64,000 bases of DNA, taken from NCBI GenBank assembly GCA_949752795.1, contig OX457061.1:31438425-31502424 (forward strand). The letters run 5' to 3'. Source of the stretch: Hyperoodon ampullatus (Eukaryota; Chordata; Mammalia; Artiodactyla; Ziphiidae). Below, piece after piece: positions 52,089-63,459 of this stretch. Positions within the stretch are counted from its first letter, which is position 1, and the number at the start of each line of letters is the position of its first letter. The notes beneath the pieces are model-generated. The model made no database searches. It worked only from the letters and a program-made list of their open reading frames with translations, and had not been told where the DNA came from. The translations under genes and the position numbers were made by a program.

Positions 52089-53904
52089 GTCATTATCAAT
52101 GTTGTAAGGAAGGAAGGAAGGTGGATAGGTAACTGGGAAGGAAATGTTTTACTGAAGTGTCAGGGTCTCTAGTAAATGTCAAAATTGTGAAGGGGAATTA
52201 GGAAAATGATGGAAAGGCAAAGAAGTTCAAATGCAAATGGGCAGTATTTGAAAACACTTCCTCCATCTGAAGCCCCTTCTAAAAAAGAGTGATTGCCGCC
52301 CTTGACTTAGTCCACTGGCCTGACTCATGGTCTTTTTTGCAGCCTCAGGTGACCTCCACTGGCCAGAGCTGTGTGTCCTGAGTAACCTTCGACAGCCCAG
52401 TCCCAGGCAGGGTGATGCCAGCTTGCCTTCAGCCTGCCCTCCTTTCTTCATGGCTTAACCCCAAACCTCCTTTTACTAGAGATTTGGAATTTCATTAAAT
52501 CAGGGCTCGAACTAAGAAATAACAACTGCCTTTATATGCACTGACTCTTTACTGGCAAGCTATTAGAGGGAAGATAAGGTTCTATAACACTGCAGGAATA
52601 AAACCCAGAAAATTATGCGAAAAGCTCCACCATCCAGGATAAATGTTATAGGAGGCATTAACCTTCCATAAAAATCCCTTTGCTAGGCAGGAATTTAAAT
52701 GACAGCCACTGTGAGAGGAGGTATTTAGCCTTAGAAACATATTCTATTGCCACCTTCTCTTAGAATAGCAAGTTCTTTGGTTATCAGCAGTTGAGTATTC
52801 CTCTTTTTCATAGGAATGCTCAGTAGAATAGCAAATACGTAGATGAAGATTTTCTGGGTACACCCCTGTATTGTACTAGATACTTCCCAAGAAATTGTAT
52901 GCATATTCTCTGCCTTTATTTAGGAAAATTGAATAAGAAATTGATATCCAAGGAAAGCTGAAACAAACCCTTACGATAGCCTCCAAATTCCTTATCTTAA
53001 GGGAAAAATAATTTTTCTCCCTAAGGTGTAATTGTGATTCTCCAATGAATGTGTTAGGCCAGAAATCACAGTAATTATCCTCTCTTTTTATATAAATTTG
53101 GCTCTTCCAGCAAACAAGCCAACAAAATCACAGGGCAGAGACTTTGTATAGAAGTTTATGCATGTTTCACATACATATTTATATGTGTTGGGGGAAAATC
53201 TTAGGTCATAGTGTAAAAGTGATTATTCTGCTTTAAATAGTCAATCTCTGTGTCTCAACATTGAAAGCATTTGTAACAGGATGAGAAGCAGGACTCTTCC
53301 CCATTGTCTTAGAGTCTTAGCTGAAGCCCCAGAGCTGCTTCTTGCCCTTCCAGAGTTCGGTGTGGAAAAGATGCCTAATTTCCCAGTGGGCTAAGTGGAT
53401 GCAAGTTGTAATACCTACCCTCGTGAGCTCCGTTCTGCCTCCTAAGTGACTTCTCCCCAGGAATCCACAAATGGAACATTATTTTCCTGTCTGTTAACTG
53501 AGCAGCTCTGCAAATATTGTTTGGAGGACCCAGAATTGAAACTTATCATAATGGGTGGTTGAGAAATGCACAGTTGCTCCTTAGTTCGCTTAATCAAGTG
53601 GACCTACTTACGAAGCAACAAATTTAAGAATTTTAAGACTTTATCTAGACTAACTCACAATAAAACCAAACAGATTAACTTTGAGAGTCAGAAACAACTC
53701 CAAAGAAATGAAAGTAGATCTTCTAAAAGGCTTTATGTTTTTTTTCCTAGTGATAAAATAGTGATGTACCTAACTAATTTGTATTAGGAAATATTTATTT
53801 AGAATATTAAAAAGCTTTGTGCTTTAAAGTGGACTAAATTTAAAAAAAAATCTTCAGAGGACTGTATCTGATCCCAAATGAAATTTGTTATTTTTAGGAA
53901 GAGT
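52089..53904. other. Unassigned unique block
   Basis: About 1.8 kb with almost no repeat signature, the longest repeat-poor stretch of the right half. AT-rich from 52450 on. No exon-like frame exceeds about 75 codons. A candidate for conserved non-coding sequence if aligned to other mammals. Confidence 0.5.
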
Positions 53905-54115
53905 GAAACTAATATTTGTCAAGGGCCGAGATGTGCCAGGTACTGTACTCATTAGATCCCTTTGATCACTGGACAATGTAGGTATTATTATCCCTTTTTT
54001 TTTTTTTTTTACATATAAGAAAACCAAGGCCTACAGAGTTCTACCAACTTGCTCAGACTTCAGATTACCTGGACGAAACCAGAGTTTGTCACTCATCACC
54101 TCAGAATCCTTCTAG
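53905..54115 (-). mobile_element. MIR SINE
   Basis: AACTAATATTTGTCAAGGGCCGAGATGTGCCAGGTACTGTACTC..GTAGGTATTATTATCCC..AGAAAACCAAGGCC is a reversed MIR, expanded by a T run at 53996-54010. Confidence 0.85.
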
Positions 54116-54199
54116 GTCTTTAGAATTTCTCTAAATTCCAACATGGCCAGCCAGTTTCATAAGTGACAAAGCTAGGTAAATTATTTGATTCTTCCTTCC

Positions 54200-54985
54200 A
54201 GTTAAATTGAATCCATTGACAAATCCTCTCAGTTGTACTCCTAAACTGACCACAAGTGCATGTATTTCTTTCTGTTGTCACTGCAGTCATCACCAGAGCC
54301 CCAGACACCAGCATCTCTCATCTGACCCCGTCCGTGGTTCCTGGGTGTGCTCTCTGCTTCCATGCTTGCTCACCTGTCATCATCATTCAGAGCAGCCAGA
54401 CCATCTTCCAAGAAATTAAGATAAAATGTGTCTCTTCTCTGTTTGGAACTCTGCAGATTTCCTACTGTACCTAGAATAACATTGGAATTTCTTACCTTAG
54501 CTTGTAAGAGCTGGTGGAATCTGGCCCTAGCCTTTCTCTCTCCTCTCATCTGCTGCACTCTCTGCTTTGTTCTCCAAGCTCCACTCCCCCATACACATTT
54601 GACTATTTCTGGAAAAGAGCAAGCTCTTTCCTGCTTCTTGCTCTTTTTCTCTCCTTAGAATATTCTTCTCCTGGCTCTTCATATGACTGGAGTCTTGCCC
54701 TTCAGGTCTTGGCTTAATGGCCAGTTCCTCTGTGAGAACTTCTTTCACCACCCTATTAAAGAAGCTCCCTCCACCATGTTCTTTGCCATCACAGTGCCTT
54801 GCTTGCTTTCTTCATGGTGCTTGTCACTAACATATCTGGTGTATTTACTTACTTGTTTGTTACCCTTCCCTGCTACTCACCCAGCTCAAACTATGTCACA
54901 TGTGACCAGGAGCCCATCTATCACATGCTTTGCTGTTACCTCAGTTCCTGACCCATGGTAGGCACTCAACAAACCTTTGATGCAA
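54200..54985 (+). mobile_element. L2 LINE, long fragment
   Basis: GAAATTAAGATAAAATGTGTCTC, GCTGGTGGAATCTGGCCCTAGCC, CTTCAGGTCTTGGCTTAATGGCC, TTCCTCTGTGAGAACTTCTTTCACCACCC and CAGTTCCTGACCCATGGTAGGCACTCAACAAACC are L2 blocks in order over about 790 bp. Confidence 0.85.
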
Positions 54986-55754
54986 AAATTAATCCATACT
55001 TGAGTGGTCCTTCTGCTCTTAAAACCCCTCCCTACCCCAAATCACGAAGTCTATTCGATAATCCATCATCTTTTCAGTGTCACTGGGCAAAAAAATTGGA
55101 GTTGACTTTAAGAACCCTGGTCTGTACTCCCATTGCAGCCATTAATTTGCTGTATGACTTAAGCAAGTCATTATCCTTCTCCAGATGATCTTTAAATCCT
55201 CTCTGAGCCCTGACCCCGGATTCTTTCCACTTTTGCTACTACTGTCCCCCTGAAGCAAGCTTAATGGAAGCAACTTGGTTTTAACTAAGTCATTATGTTG
55301 AGATGCAGCCTGCAATTTATTTAGGTGGACCCAGTGTTTCCCCTCTGTTTGGAGACTCTTGGGTGGTGTTAACGGGGGGTGTCAGGTGATGATGTCTGGG
55401 GAAAAGGGATCCTTCCGGGCAGCATTGCACAAGAGAGGCAGATGGGATTTATTGCTGGCAGCCATTGCAAAGATGGGGAGAAACATTGTGTTTTGTAACA
55501 CCTCAACCTGGCTGAACAAGCACAGAGAAACTGGTATTAATAGTATCTAGTGTCTCTGGTGTCTCAACCTCATCGTCTCAAGAGCTTGAGGTCCTCACCA
55601 GGAATCCCAGTCTGCAAAGGTGGCTTGAGGCCAGAGAGAGTTCCTGCATGTGAACTGGATCTGCACTGGGTTGGCTGCCTGTCCTGTGTCTTCTGCTTGT
55701 GGGAACCTGCTTTCTCCTGCAGTGTTTATCTGGGGATGGAGGGAGAGAGCAAGA
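54986..55754. other. Mostly unassigned, short MIR inside
   Basis: A short MIR-like piece lies near 55100-55190 (TTGCTGTATGACTTAAGCAAGTCATTATCCTTCTCC). The rest is unassigned. Confidence 0.5.
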
Positions 55755-55905
55755 TGGGTGCTGTTTGCTGTGCTAAGTGCTCTACATTCATTGCCTCACC
55801 AAACACTATCCCCATTTTCCAGATGGGGACACTGAGGCACAGAGAGAGATTGAGTAACTTGCTTGAAGCCTCAGTGTTAGGAAGTGGCAATGTTCTGGAG
55901 TGCTC
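55755..55905 (-). mobile_element. MIR SINE fragment
   Basis: TGTGCTAAGTGCTCTACATTCATTGCCTCACCAAACACTATCCCCATTTTCCAGATGGGGACACTGAGGCACAGAGAGA is a clear reversed MIR core. Confidence 0.9.
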
Positions 55906-56309
55906 TTTGTGATCTCTACTCCTCTCTCAGGTCATTGGTCAGTTTCTGGTGTCACAGAGAACCCTGAACTCCACAGAAGGAGCCATTTTCAGGGACTGTT
56001 TGAAAAGCCACCATGCTGGATCAAGTGTGTGGGGTTAGATCTGGCAAACAAAGTCCCAGCGACTGAGCTTCATAACTTGAAAAATAAAATTAGGCAAATT
56101 GCATCAGATGTCCATGTGGAGACAAATAATTGTGGAGACGAATCCTCTGCTTAAGAGGGAAAAAAATTAAAGCATTGATGTGAACTTTTAAGAAGTGGGT
56201 ATTTTTCTTTATATGCCTATTGGCATCATGGCTTTTGAGTATTTCAGGAAAGTAAATTTTTCTTGAGCCAGCAAGTCAACCTTCTAGAAAGTTATCTGGG
56301 GGCTGAAAG
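55906..56309. other. Unassigned sequence
   Basis: Nothing recognised. Confidence 0.5.
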
Positions 56310-56886
56310 AGAAGCTATTCAACAGTGTTTATGGAACGGTGACATTGGGCCAGGCCCTGCTGCTCTCTGAAGATAAAAAAGTGAAGAAGATGCAGCACTG
56401 CCCTTGAGAGATCAGGCTAGGGTGCAGGTCAGGGACAGACAGGTTAGTGGACAATTAAATACGCTGTGATTCAGGCTGTTGCAGAGCTGAGAACAGGAGT
56501 CTCTGGGAACAGGGGAGAGAAAGTTCCTTAGAGGAGGCAAATTTTGAAATGAGGCTTGAAGGGTAAGCCAGCAAAATGGGGGAGACAGTGTGGGCAAAAC
56601 CACAGAACCATGGGACACACGGAGTGTCGGGGGCAATAGGAAAGAGGTTGGAGAGAGCTATTCATCCTGACTGTGAAGGGCCCTCCATGTACGACTTTGG
56701 AGTGTAGATGTCATCCGGTTCTGACAACTAGAAAGATCCCTCTGGGGTGCCATCTGAGACTGTACTATAGAGAGAACAGGCTAGAGGAAGGTTGTCCTGG
56801 TAGTTCAGGTGAGACTGATGCAGTCTTGAACTAGGGCAGTGGCAATGTAGGCGAGAAGAGGAGACTCAATCATGTAAGGAATTCTA
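56310..56886 (-). mobile_element. L2 LINE fragment
   Basis: AGTTCCTTAGAGGAGGCAAATTTTGAAATGAGGCTTGAAGGG, AGAGAGCTATTCATCCTGACTGTGAAGGGCCC and AGATCCCTCTGGGGTGCC..GGTTGTCCTGGTAGTTCAGGTGAG follow reversed L2. Confidence 0.8.
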
Positions 56887-56903
56887 CTCTTGGCAGATTT
56901 TTT

Positions 56904-57104
56904 TTTTTTTTTTGCGGTACGCGGGCCTCTCACTGCTGTGGCCTCTCCCATTGCGGAGCACAGGCTCCGGACGTGCAGGCTCAGCGGCCATGGCTCACGG
57001 GCCCAGCCGCTCTGCGGCATGTGGGATCTTCCTGGACTGGGGCACAAACCCGTGTCCCCTGCATCGGCAGGCGGACTCTCAACCACTGCGCCACCAGGGA
57101 AGCC
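56904..57104 (-). mobile_element. CHR-type SINE, short form
   Basis: Poly-T, GCGGTACGCGGGCC, body and CGCCACCAGGGAAGCC. The perfect 17-bp duplication CTCTTGGCAGATTTTTT is at 56887-56903 and 57105-57121. Its open frames read only SINE sequence. Confidence 0.97.
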
Positions 57105-57134
57105 CTCTTGGCAGATTTTTTATGTTAAGATGGT

Positions 57135-57610
57135 ATAACGTGGTATGTTTATATACACAATGGAATAGTACTCAGCCATAAAAAAGAATGAAATAATGTC
57201 ATTTGCAGCAACATGGATGAACTTATAGATTATCATACTAAATAAAGTGAGTCAGACAGAGAAGGACAAATACCGTATGATATCACTTTTATGTGGAATC
57301 TAAAAAAATGATACAAATGAACTTATTTACAACACAGAAATAGACCCACAGACATAGAAAACAAACATATGGTTACCAAAGGGGAAGGGGCAGGTGGAGG
57401 GATAAATTAGGAATTTGGGATTAACAGATATACACTACTATCTATAAAATAGATAAACGACCAGGTCCTACTGTCTAACACAGGGAACTATATTCAATAT
57501 CTTGTAACAACCTGTAATGGAAAAGAACTTGAAAAAATGTTTATATATATCTGAATCACTTTTCTGTACACCTGAAACATTGCAAGTCAACTATACTTCA
57601 ATTAAAAAAA
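57135..57610 (+). mobile_element. L1 LINE 3' end
   Basis: TGGAATAGTACTCAGCCATAAAAAAGAATG starts in the ORF2 C-terminus. The 3' UTR ends GTCAACTATACTTCAATTAAAAAAAAA. The 8-bp AAGATGGT at 57127-57134 and 57611-57618 is its duplication. Confidence 0.92.
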
Positions 57611-57618
57611 AAGATGGT

Positions 57619-58364
57619 GTAAGGAAAGGTCCTGGTACCAAGTAGATGCGTAATGTGTGAATGAAAGCTGAGTACACAGATGAATTGTATTACGTATATA
57701 GTTAGATATTTATATATAGATGCACACTTACCTATACCAGCTATGTAATTTTTATAATAAATACGCACACCTGGAAATTTTAAGTTAAAGTATTTACTTT
57801 CGTTACAGAAAGTAAATGAGAATTATGGCAATTTTGAAGCATCTGATGTTCTCTGTGTGAAGACGACAGATTGTTCTTTCCAGATATTCATATTTAGTGA
57901 CAAAGGTTTCTACTCGATTGCTTATTATTTTGTTGTACTATTACAGATGTTGTATTTGAGTTTAGAGTGGAATTTGCTGTTCCATATCATTAAACAAATT
58001 CTCAGGGATATAATTGATTTCACTCCTCAGGGAATAGAAGGAATTCAGTAGTTTTGAAACATGTGCCTGTCTTCCAGGGAGTTAGAGAAACACAAAGCAC
58101 CCTGTTGAATTTTTTTTTACTGCATGTAAAGATAGCTTTCTTTTTTGGGGTGGGAGGGGGAAGGTAATGTTGAAGATGGGATGTATTTGTTGTGTGATGA
58201 GTAGGGGCTTCCCTTTAAAGCTTATACCTACTTATCCTTCAGAGCTGGAGAGAGCCCAGAGCTGCTTGCTCACCCAATCTAAGTTAGGCTTCCCCCTTCA
58301 GTCCCCTTCATGGCACCCTGTTCTCATCCTTCACAGTATTTTTCACAGTTGTGAATTATATATT
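57619..58364. other. Unassigned AT-rich sequence
   Basis: No gene or repeat family recognised. A G-rich patch GGGGTGGGAGGGGG lies near 58146-58159. Confidence 0.5.
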
Positions 58365-58911
58365 TGTGGTAGATTAACTACAGCTGCAGATTCTTCTTCC
58401 ATCAGGAAGAAGTGGGATCATGTGTCCTTCTGTTGAATCTGGGCAGGCTCCCTGACAATGAGGCCAAAAGGACATGGCAGACATTACGATGTGAGAGTTT
58501 CTAGACTCAGACCTTAATAAACTGGGAGCTTCTGTTTCCTGTCTCTTGGAGCACTTTCTGGGAGCCACAGGTCACTAAGAAAGATGCCTGGTTACTCTGA
58601 CACTGCCAGGCCACAGGGTCCCCATAGAGGCACTTGGTCAACTGTCCTAGCTGAGCCCAGTTTTTCAGCCGTTCCTGCCAAGGCATCTGACATGTGAGTG
58701 AACGGCTTTGGACCCTGCAGACTATACCATATGTGCCTGTTGAATACTGTCATGCGACCTCCATTGATACCATGTGGAATATACTGCCTAGTTGAACCCT
58801 GCCTGAATTCCTGACCCTCAGTATTGTGAGATACAATACAGTGGTTGATGCTTTAAGCCATTACACTTTGGAGTAGCTTGTTTTGCAGTAATAGATGACT
58901 GGAATAATACT
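58365..58911 (+). mobile_element. MLT1-type MaLR LTR
   Basis: Starts TGTGGTAGATTAACTAC. It contains TGTTGAATCTGGGCAGGCTCC, GGCATCTGACATGTGAGTGAACGG, TGCCTGAATTCCTGACCCTCAGTATTGTGAGATAC and GCTTTAAGCCATTACACTTTGGAGTAGCTTGTTTTGCAGTAATAGATGACTGG, in MLT1 order. Confidence 0.85.
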
Positions 58912-58914
58912 GAT

Positions 58915-59070
58915 TAAAGTTTACTGATTTATTAATATCTATTTTCTCCTTTAGACTGTAAGCGTCATGAGGACCACAGGGACCATGCCTGTTGTTCACA
59001 CTGTGTGCTCACTTAGCCCAGTACGGAGACACAGTAGGCACTTAATAAATACTTATTTAAATAATGAACG
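58915..59070 (+). mobile_element. L2 3' end
   Basis: AGACTGTAAGCGTCATGAGGACCACAGGGACCATGCC..CAGTACGGAGACACAGTAGGCACTTAATAAATACTTATTTAAATAATG is an L2 terminus. Confidence 0.85.
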
Positions 59071-59370
59071 TTCCATGACTGAAGTTGAACAGAGGACGGT
59101 TAGCCTAAAACAAATGTGGATCTTCCACTCAGACTCCTGAATTATTTGTGTACTCTCTTGTTCACGCCTTCATTTTCCTCCAACATGCATCTGTGTCCTG
59201 ATAATAAAATTCTTCTGCTTGTTGCAATGCATTTTGAGGATAAAGATTCTATTTGCCTTAAGTTAGGGGTATATATTTCTACTAGAACCCACCCCATGCC
59301 CAATTTTCTCAGAGAGGTGATGGCAAAAGGCTGAACATCATCTCGGTCTGAAATGAATTAAGAAGCAGTA
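59071..59370. other. Unassigned sequence
   Basis: Nothing recognised. Confidence 0.5.
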
Positions 59371-59435
59371 TCTCTCTCTCTCTCTCTTTTTCTTTCTTTC
59401 TTTTTCTCCCTCCCTCCCTCCTCCCTCCCTCCCTC

Positions 59436-59469
<34 letters not shown>

Positions 59470-59497
59470 CATCTATCCATCTATCCATCTATCCCAT
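59371..59497. repeat. Compound pyrimidine microsatellite
   Basis: Successive blocks of (TC)n, (TTTC)n, (CCCT)n, (CTAT)n and (CCATCTAT)n span 127 bp on one strand. Tetranucleotide blocks are near-perfect. Confidence 0.97.
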
Positions 59498-59848
59498 CCA
59501 GCATAATTTTGGCTCTAATACAAAACTGGAACAATAATCTCTGGACTTATTAGCATTTGATACCACACTGTACACAGGGAAACAGGTATGTTTATAATAG
59601 GAAGAACGGCTTCTTTGCCTTCTTTGCCTGATTTGCTTTGATAGCCAAGCTTCTGCTTTCTTAGTGTCCACAAATCACAACTGTTAGTAAGGCTTTCATT
59701 AAAAAAGTGGTATGCTGGCACTGGGTGCTTTGTCTTTTCAACACACAATTCTGTTTCTGTACCAGCAATTCTAATTATTACTATTACTTTTATAATTATT
59801 ATTTTGTTTGGTTGCAATTTCACTTTCCACACCACAGTATATGGTAAA
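59498..59848. other. Unassigned AT-rich sequence
   Basis: Nothing recognised. A 106-codon minus frame (59515-59835) has no domain. Confidence 0.5.
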
Positions 59849-59863
59849 CATAAGGTGACTCTT

Positions 59864-60159
59864 CTTTTAAAAAATAAATTTATTTATTTATTTATTTGGC
59901 TTTGTTGGGTCTTCGTTGCTGTGTGTGGGCTTTCTCTAGTTGCGGCAAGCGAAGGCTACTCTTTGTTGCTGTGCACGGGCTTCTCCTTGCGGTGCCTTCT
60001 CTCGTGGCGGAGCACGGGCTCCAGGCGTGCAGGCTCAGTAGTTGTGGCGTGTGGGCTTAGTTGCTCTGCGGCATGTGGGATCTTCCCAGACCAGGGCTCA
60101 AACCCGTGTCCCCTGCAATGGCAAGCTGATTCTTGACCACTGCGCCACCAGGGAAGCCC
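59864..60159 (-). mobile_element. CHR-type SINE, long form
   Basis: TTAAAAAATAAATTTATTTATT tail at left, CCACCAGGGAAGCCC at right. The duplication CATAAGGTGACTCTT (59849-59863) and CATAAGATGACTCTT (60160-60174) has one difference. Confidence 0.96.
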
Positions 60160-60350
60160 CATAAGATGACTCTTAAAGCACCTTTATTAACTTTCTCTGA
60201 GAATCTTTTCCATCACCTAGAAGATAGGTCTTTTGGAAAGGGCCAAGGTGATGTGACTGCCAAGGTGGTTTTACTAATAACATTTTGCTTTCTTCAGAGA
60301 AGCTCTTTATAGTGAATAGAAAAAATGCTGTCATGACTTTTTAGCAGGCT

Positions 60351-60528
60351 GTTAAAAATATTTTATATTATATTGGACTATAGTTGATTTACAACGTTGT
60401 GTTAGTTTCAGGTGCACAGCAAAGTGATTCAGTTATACATCTATCTATCTATCTATCTATCTATCTCCATTCTTTTTCAACTTCTTTTCCCATTTAGGTT
60501 CTTAGAGAATATTGAGCAGAGTTCCCTG
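60351..60528 (-). mobile_element. L1 LINE 3' UTR, very short insertion
   Basis: ATTGGACTATAGTTGATTTACAACGTTGTGTTAGTTTCAGG..GAGCAGAGTTCCCTG is L1 3' UTR in reverse, 178 bp only. The 9-bp TAGCAGGCT at 60342-60350 and 60529-60537 is the likely duplication. A (ATCT)7 tract (60439-60466) has grown inside it. Confidence 0.88.
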
Positions 60529-60537
60529 TAGCAGGCT

Positions 60538-60970
60538 TTGTTTTAAACGGGTTGTCCCGTCTGAATGCGCATCATTAATACTCTTTGGGTGGGAGGTGGG
60601 TGTGTACCAAGACAATAGGACGGTGCACTGGATGCTTACTCTCTCACGATGGGGCCATTTTCTGTTAGGTAAACCAGAGTTCTAAAAGCCCGCTTGCTCC
60701 ATTTATGTTTATTTTTTCCTGATGGGAATTTGAAAGAATTTAATGGCAGCATAGTCAGCAATAATGCAAAAAGTAGTGCTTAGTAGTAATTCATTAATGT
60801 GATTAGTACTGTGGGAGACTTGGAGCAATTCCATTTAGGGCGTCTATTGGGTATAGGTGTGTAAGCGGGTAGGGGAAGGGGTGCTCCTGTCAGTGATCAT
60901 ATTAAAAGCTGTGTTGCACCAAAGGAGCCTTCAAATTTCATTCATGATTGAAACTAATTGAGAAAAGTTG
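60538..60970. other. Unassigned unique sequence
   Basis: Repeat-free by eye and AT-rich, with TCATTAATGTGATTAGTACTG near 60791-60811. A candidate conserved non-coding stretch; no gene. Confidence 0.45.
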
Positions 60971-61475
60971 GTGTGTTAGTCAGGATTCATTTGCTTACAA
61001 ATGACAACACAACTCAGACTATCTTTAAAAAAAAAAGGTAAAATTTATTGACCCGTACTTGAAAAGTCTAGGTCTTCAGACATGGTTGAACCCAGGAGCT
61101 CAAGTAATGTTAACTGTGTTGGATTTATTCTAAGGAAGGCTTTTTTGAGTTAGTGGCAAAGACGGCCTCTGGCAACTCAAGGCTTTTATAGTCCTTACAA
61201 CTTACAATCCCGGAGAACATAGATTCTTTTCTAAAAGCTCTAGCAGAAATCCTGCGGATGATTCTCCTTGGTCATATTTAGGTTGTGTAATTATCCCTGA
61301 ACCAATAACTGTGGCCACAAGGAGGGTGTGTTCTAAAATATCCAGGTCTGGGCCATGTGCTTTTCCCTGGAACTGGGAAGTAAGGTCAACCCCTGGTGAG
61401 TCATGTTGACTAGAAACAGTGGCAGTGTGGTTTCTTAGAGGATAGCCTCAAGATATTTTCCTTTACAGTTGCTTA
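60971..61475. mobile_element. Interspersed repeat, family not assigned (LTR-like)
   Basis: GTGTTAGTCAGGATTCATTTGCTTACAAATGACAACACAACTC and AAAATTTATTGACCCGTACTTGAAAAGTC open a repeat seen widely in mammals. AACCAATAACTGTGGCCACAAGGAG lies in its later part. I cannot name the family. Confidence 0.5.
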
Positions 61476-61539
61476 GTAGTCTTCTGGGATCCTAGGAGCA
61501 AAGAGTGAGATGCTTCCTGAACTGAGATTCAGGTGGGAG

Positions 61540-61690
61540 AGAGGCCTGAGTCTAGACTCATTCTGTCATTCACTCACTAAATGACCGTGGGCTGGTCACT
61601 TTCCCTCATGGGGGTCTCAGATTCCTCATTTGTAAGGGGAGCAGTTTGGATCCAGTGATTCTGATGATCCCATCCAGCTCAGACGTTCTA
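61540..61690 (+). mobile_element. MIR-like SINE
   Basis: TCACTCACTAAATGACCGTGGGCTGGTCACTTTCCCTC..GGTCTCAGATTCCTCATTTGTAAGGGGAGCAGTTTGGATCC fits a MIR3-type element. Confidence 0.7.
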
Positions 61691-62314
61691 CAGTTTGCTT
61701 TTCCCTAGCTGGAAGGATTAATGGAAGCATCCAGAGAGCTGAAGTATGGTTTGTGCTACATAAATACCAGGGGTTTCTGATTCTGCTGTCAATGGCAGTC
61801 TTGCTCTCTATTAGAAACAGCCCCCCGTCCTCTGCTCTCACAGACGCTGCTTCAGAGCTCTCCCATCACTCTTCTCCACCACCGCCACCCCCAGCTCAGC
61901 AGCGATGCTGGTGAGAGGCTCTCTGGCTGCTCTAAGGTCACCGGGACAAATGCGAAGGTTGGCCCGTTGCCTGAAAATGAGTTTGGCTTAAAAGTTCCTT
62001 GCCCAAGAAAAGGAAACAAAAACCTGCTGGGATAGCCAAGGGGAAAGAGAAGAGTGAGTGATCTCTTTAGAAAGAACTGCAGCCCTGGAAATCTGACTAA
62101 TGGCTGGAGAGGGTACGTGATGAACTCACAGCGGCCACTTGGATTTAATTATAGCAACATTTGCAGACAATAAGTGGGTCTTGAGTGAAGCCGGCCTGAT
62201 GATATGGCAGTGGCAAAAGGTAATCCAGATTTCTGGCCAAAAGGATGGATGAGAAATGACAAATGACTTAGGAATGTTTCCTCTAGGAGATATGTGTGTG
62301 TGTATGTGTATGTA
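61691..62314. other. Unassigned sequence
   Basis: No gene or repeat recognised, except a short TGTGTG/TATG patch at 62290-62314. Confidence 0.5.
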
Positions 62315-62330
62315 TAAATATACATACTTT

Positions 62331-62673
62331 AAAAGAAAAATTATTTATTTTGGCTGCGTTGGGTCTTCGTTGCTGCACGCGGGCTTTCTCTAGTTGCTGC
62401 GAGCAGGGGCTACTCTTCATTGCAGTGTGTGGAGTTCTCATTGTGGTGGCTTCTCTTGCTGCGGAGCATGGGCTCTAGGTGCATGGGCTTCAGTAGTTGT
62501 GTCACGGGGGCTCAGTAGTTGTGGCTTGTGGGCTCTAGAGTGCAGGCTCAGTAATTGTGGCGCACGGGCTTAGTTGCTCTGAGGCATGTGGAGTCTTCCC
62601 GGACCAGGGCTCGAACCCACGTTCCCTGCATTGTCAGGCAGATTCTTAACCACTGTACCACCAGGGAAGTCCC
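62331..62673 (-). mobile_element. CHR-type SINE, long form
   Basis: AAAAATTATTTATTTTGGCTGCG at left, ACCACCAGGGAAGTCCC at right. The duplication TAAATATACATACTTT (62315-62330) and TAAATATATATACTTT (62674-62689) has one difference. Confidence 0.96.
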
Positions 62674-62754
62674 TAAATATATATACTTTTTGCTATTACC
62701 ATGGTCAACTATTTGTAAAGTTTCCTGTGATAAAGATAGTAATGTTCTGAACTG

Positions 62755-62880
62755 TGGCAAGAGAAGTGGACTTGGAGTTAGGAAACCTGGGTTTATTTCT
62801 AGAGTTTCCACTTATTCACTGAGCCTCATTCTCATCATTTGCAAAATGAGGAGCTTTGTTCTTTGCAGTCTTGAAAATTA
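62755..62880 (+). mobile_element. MIR SINE fragment
   Basis: AGTGGACTTGGAGTTAGGAAACCTGGGTTTATTTC..TTCACTGAGCCTCATTCTCATCATTTGCAAAATGAG is MIR-like. Confidence 0.75.
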
Positions 62881-63134
62881 GTAGTTTTGAGAGTAGAGGT
62901 TTATACTAAGGTACATTCTATTTCTTTTTCTTCTTTTTTCACATTCTGTACTTTTTTAATTTGGTGGCTTACATGTAATAAAAAAAAGAAAGTTTCCTGA
63001 GTTCTAGGTACTCTCAATAAAAAGGACTCATTAGAGTAGTAGAAAATTCAAGAATTCTCAATAATAAGCTGTCAGTAGGATTCTAGCAGAAAAAATATGG
63101 TCTGAACAGCAAAGTCAAATATTTTTCCAACTAG

Positions 63135-63290
63135 CTGCTCTTTATTGTGTGTCTAATATGTGTCTGCACTGTGCTTTGTGCTTTACATACGGAGCAATGC
63201 TGTGGTGTGAGTTTTATTAAAACCATTTTAAAGGTTAGGACACTGAAGGTCAGATAGGCTAAGTAACTTGCTCAAAAAAAAAAAAAGACA
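63135..63290 (-). mobile_element. MIR SINE fragment
   Basis: TGTGTCTAATATGTGTCTGCACTGTGCTTTGTGCTTTACATAC..ACTGAAGGTCAGATAGGCTAAGTAACTTGCTCA is a reversed MIR, ended by an A run. Confidence 0.8.
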
Positions 63291-63459
63291 ATGTGTCTTA
63301 ATAAATCTCTAGTCCTCTAATCTCAAACTTACTAATGGTCCTAAAAAGATTCTGATTATGTTCCATATCTATGTAGTATTCACAACTGTCAAATGATTAT
63401 TTTCCTTTGGCTGAATTATTGTTTTCCAGCCCTGTGAGTATTCCTGCTGTTTCAGTTGG

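Noticed and set aside
51682..52172. Overlapping 103- and 124-codon plus frames
   Set aside because: They lie within or across an antisense MLT1 LTR.
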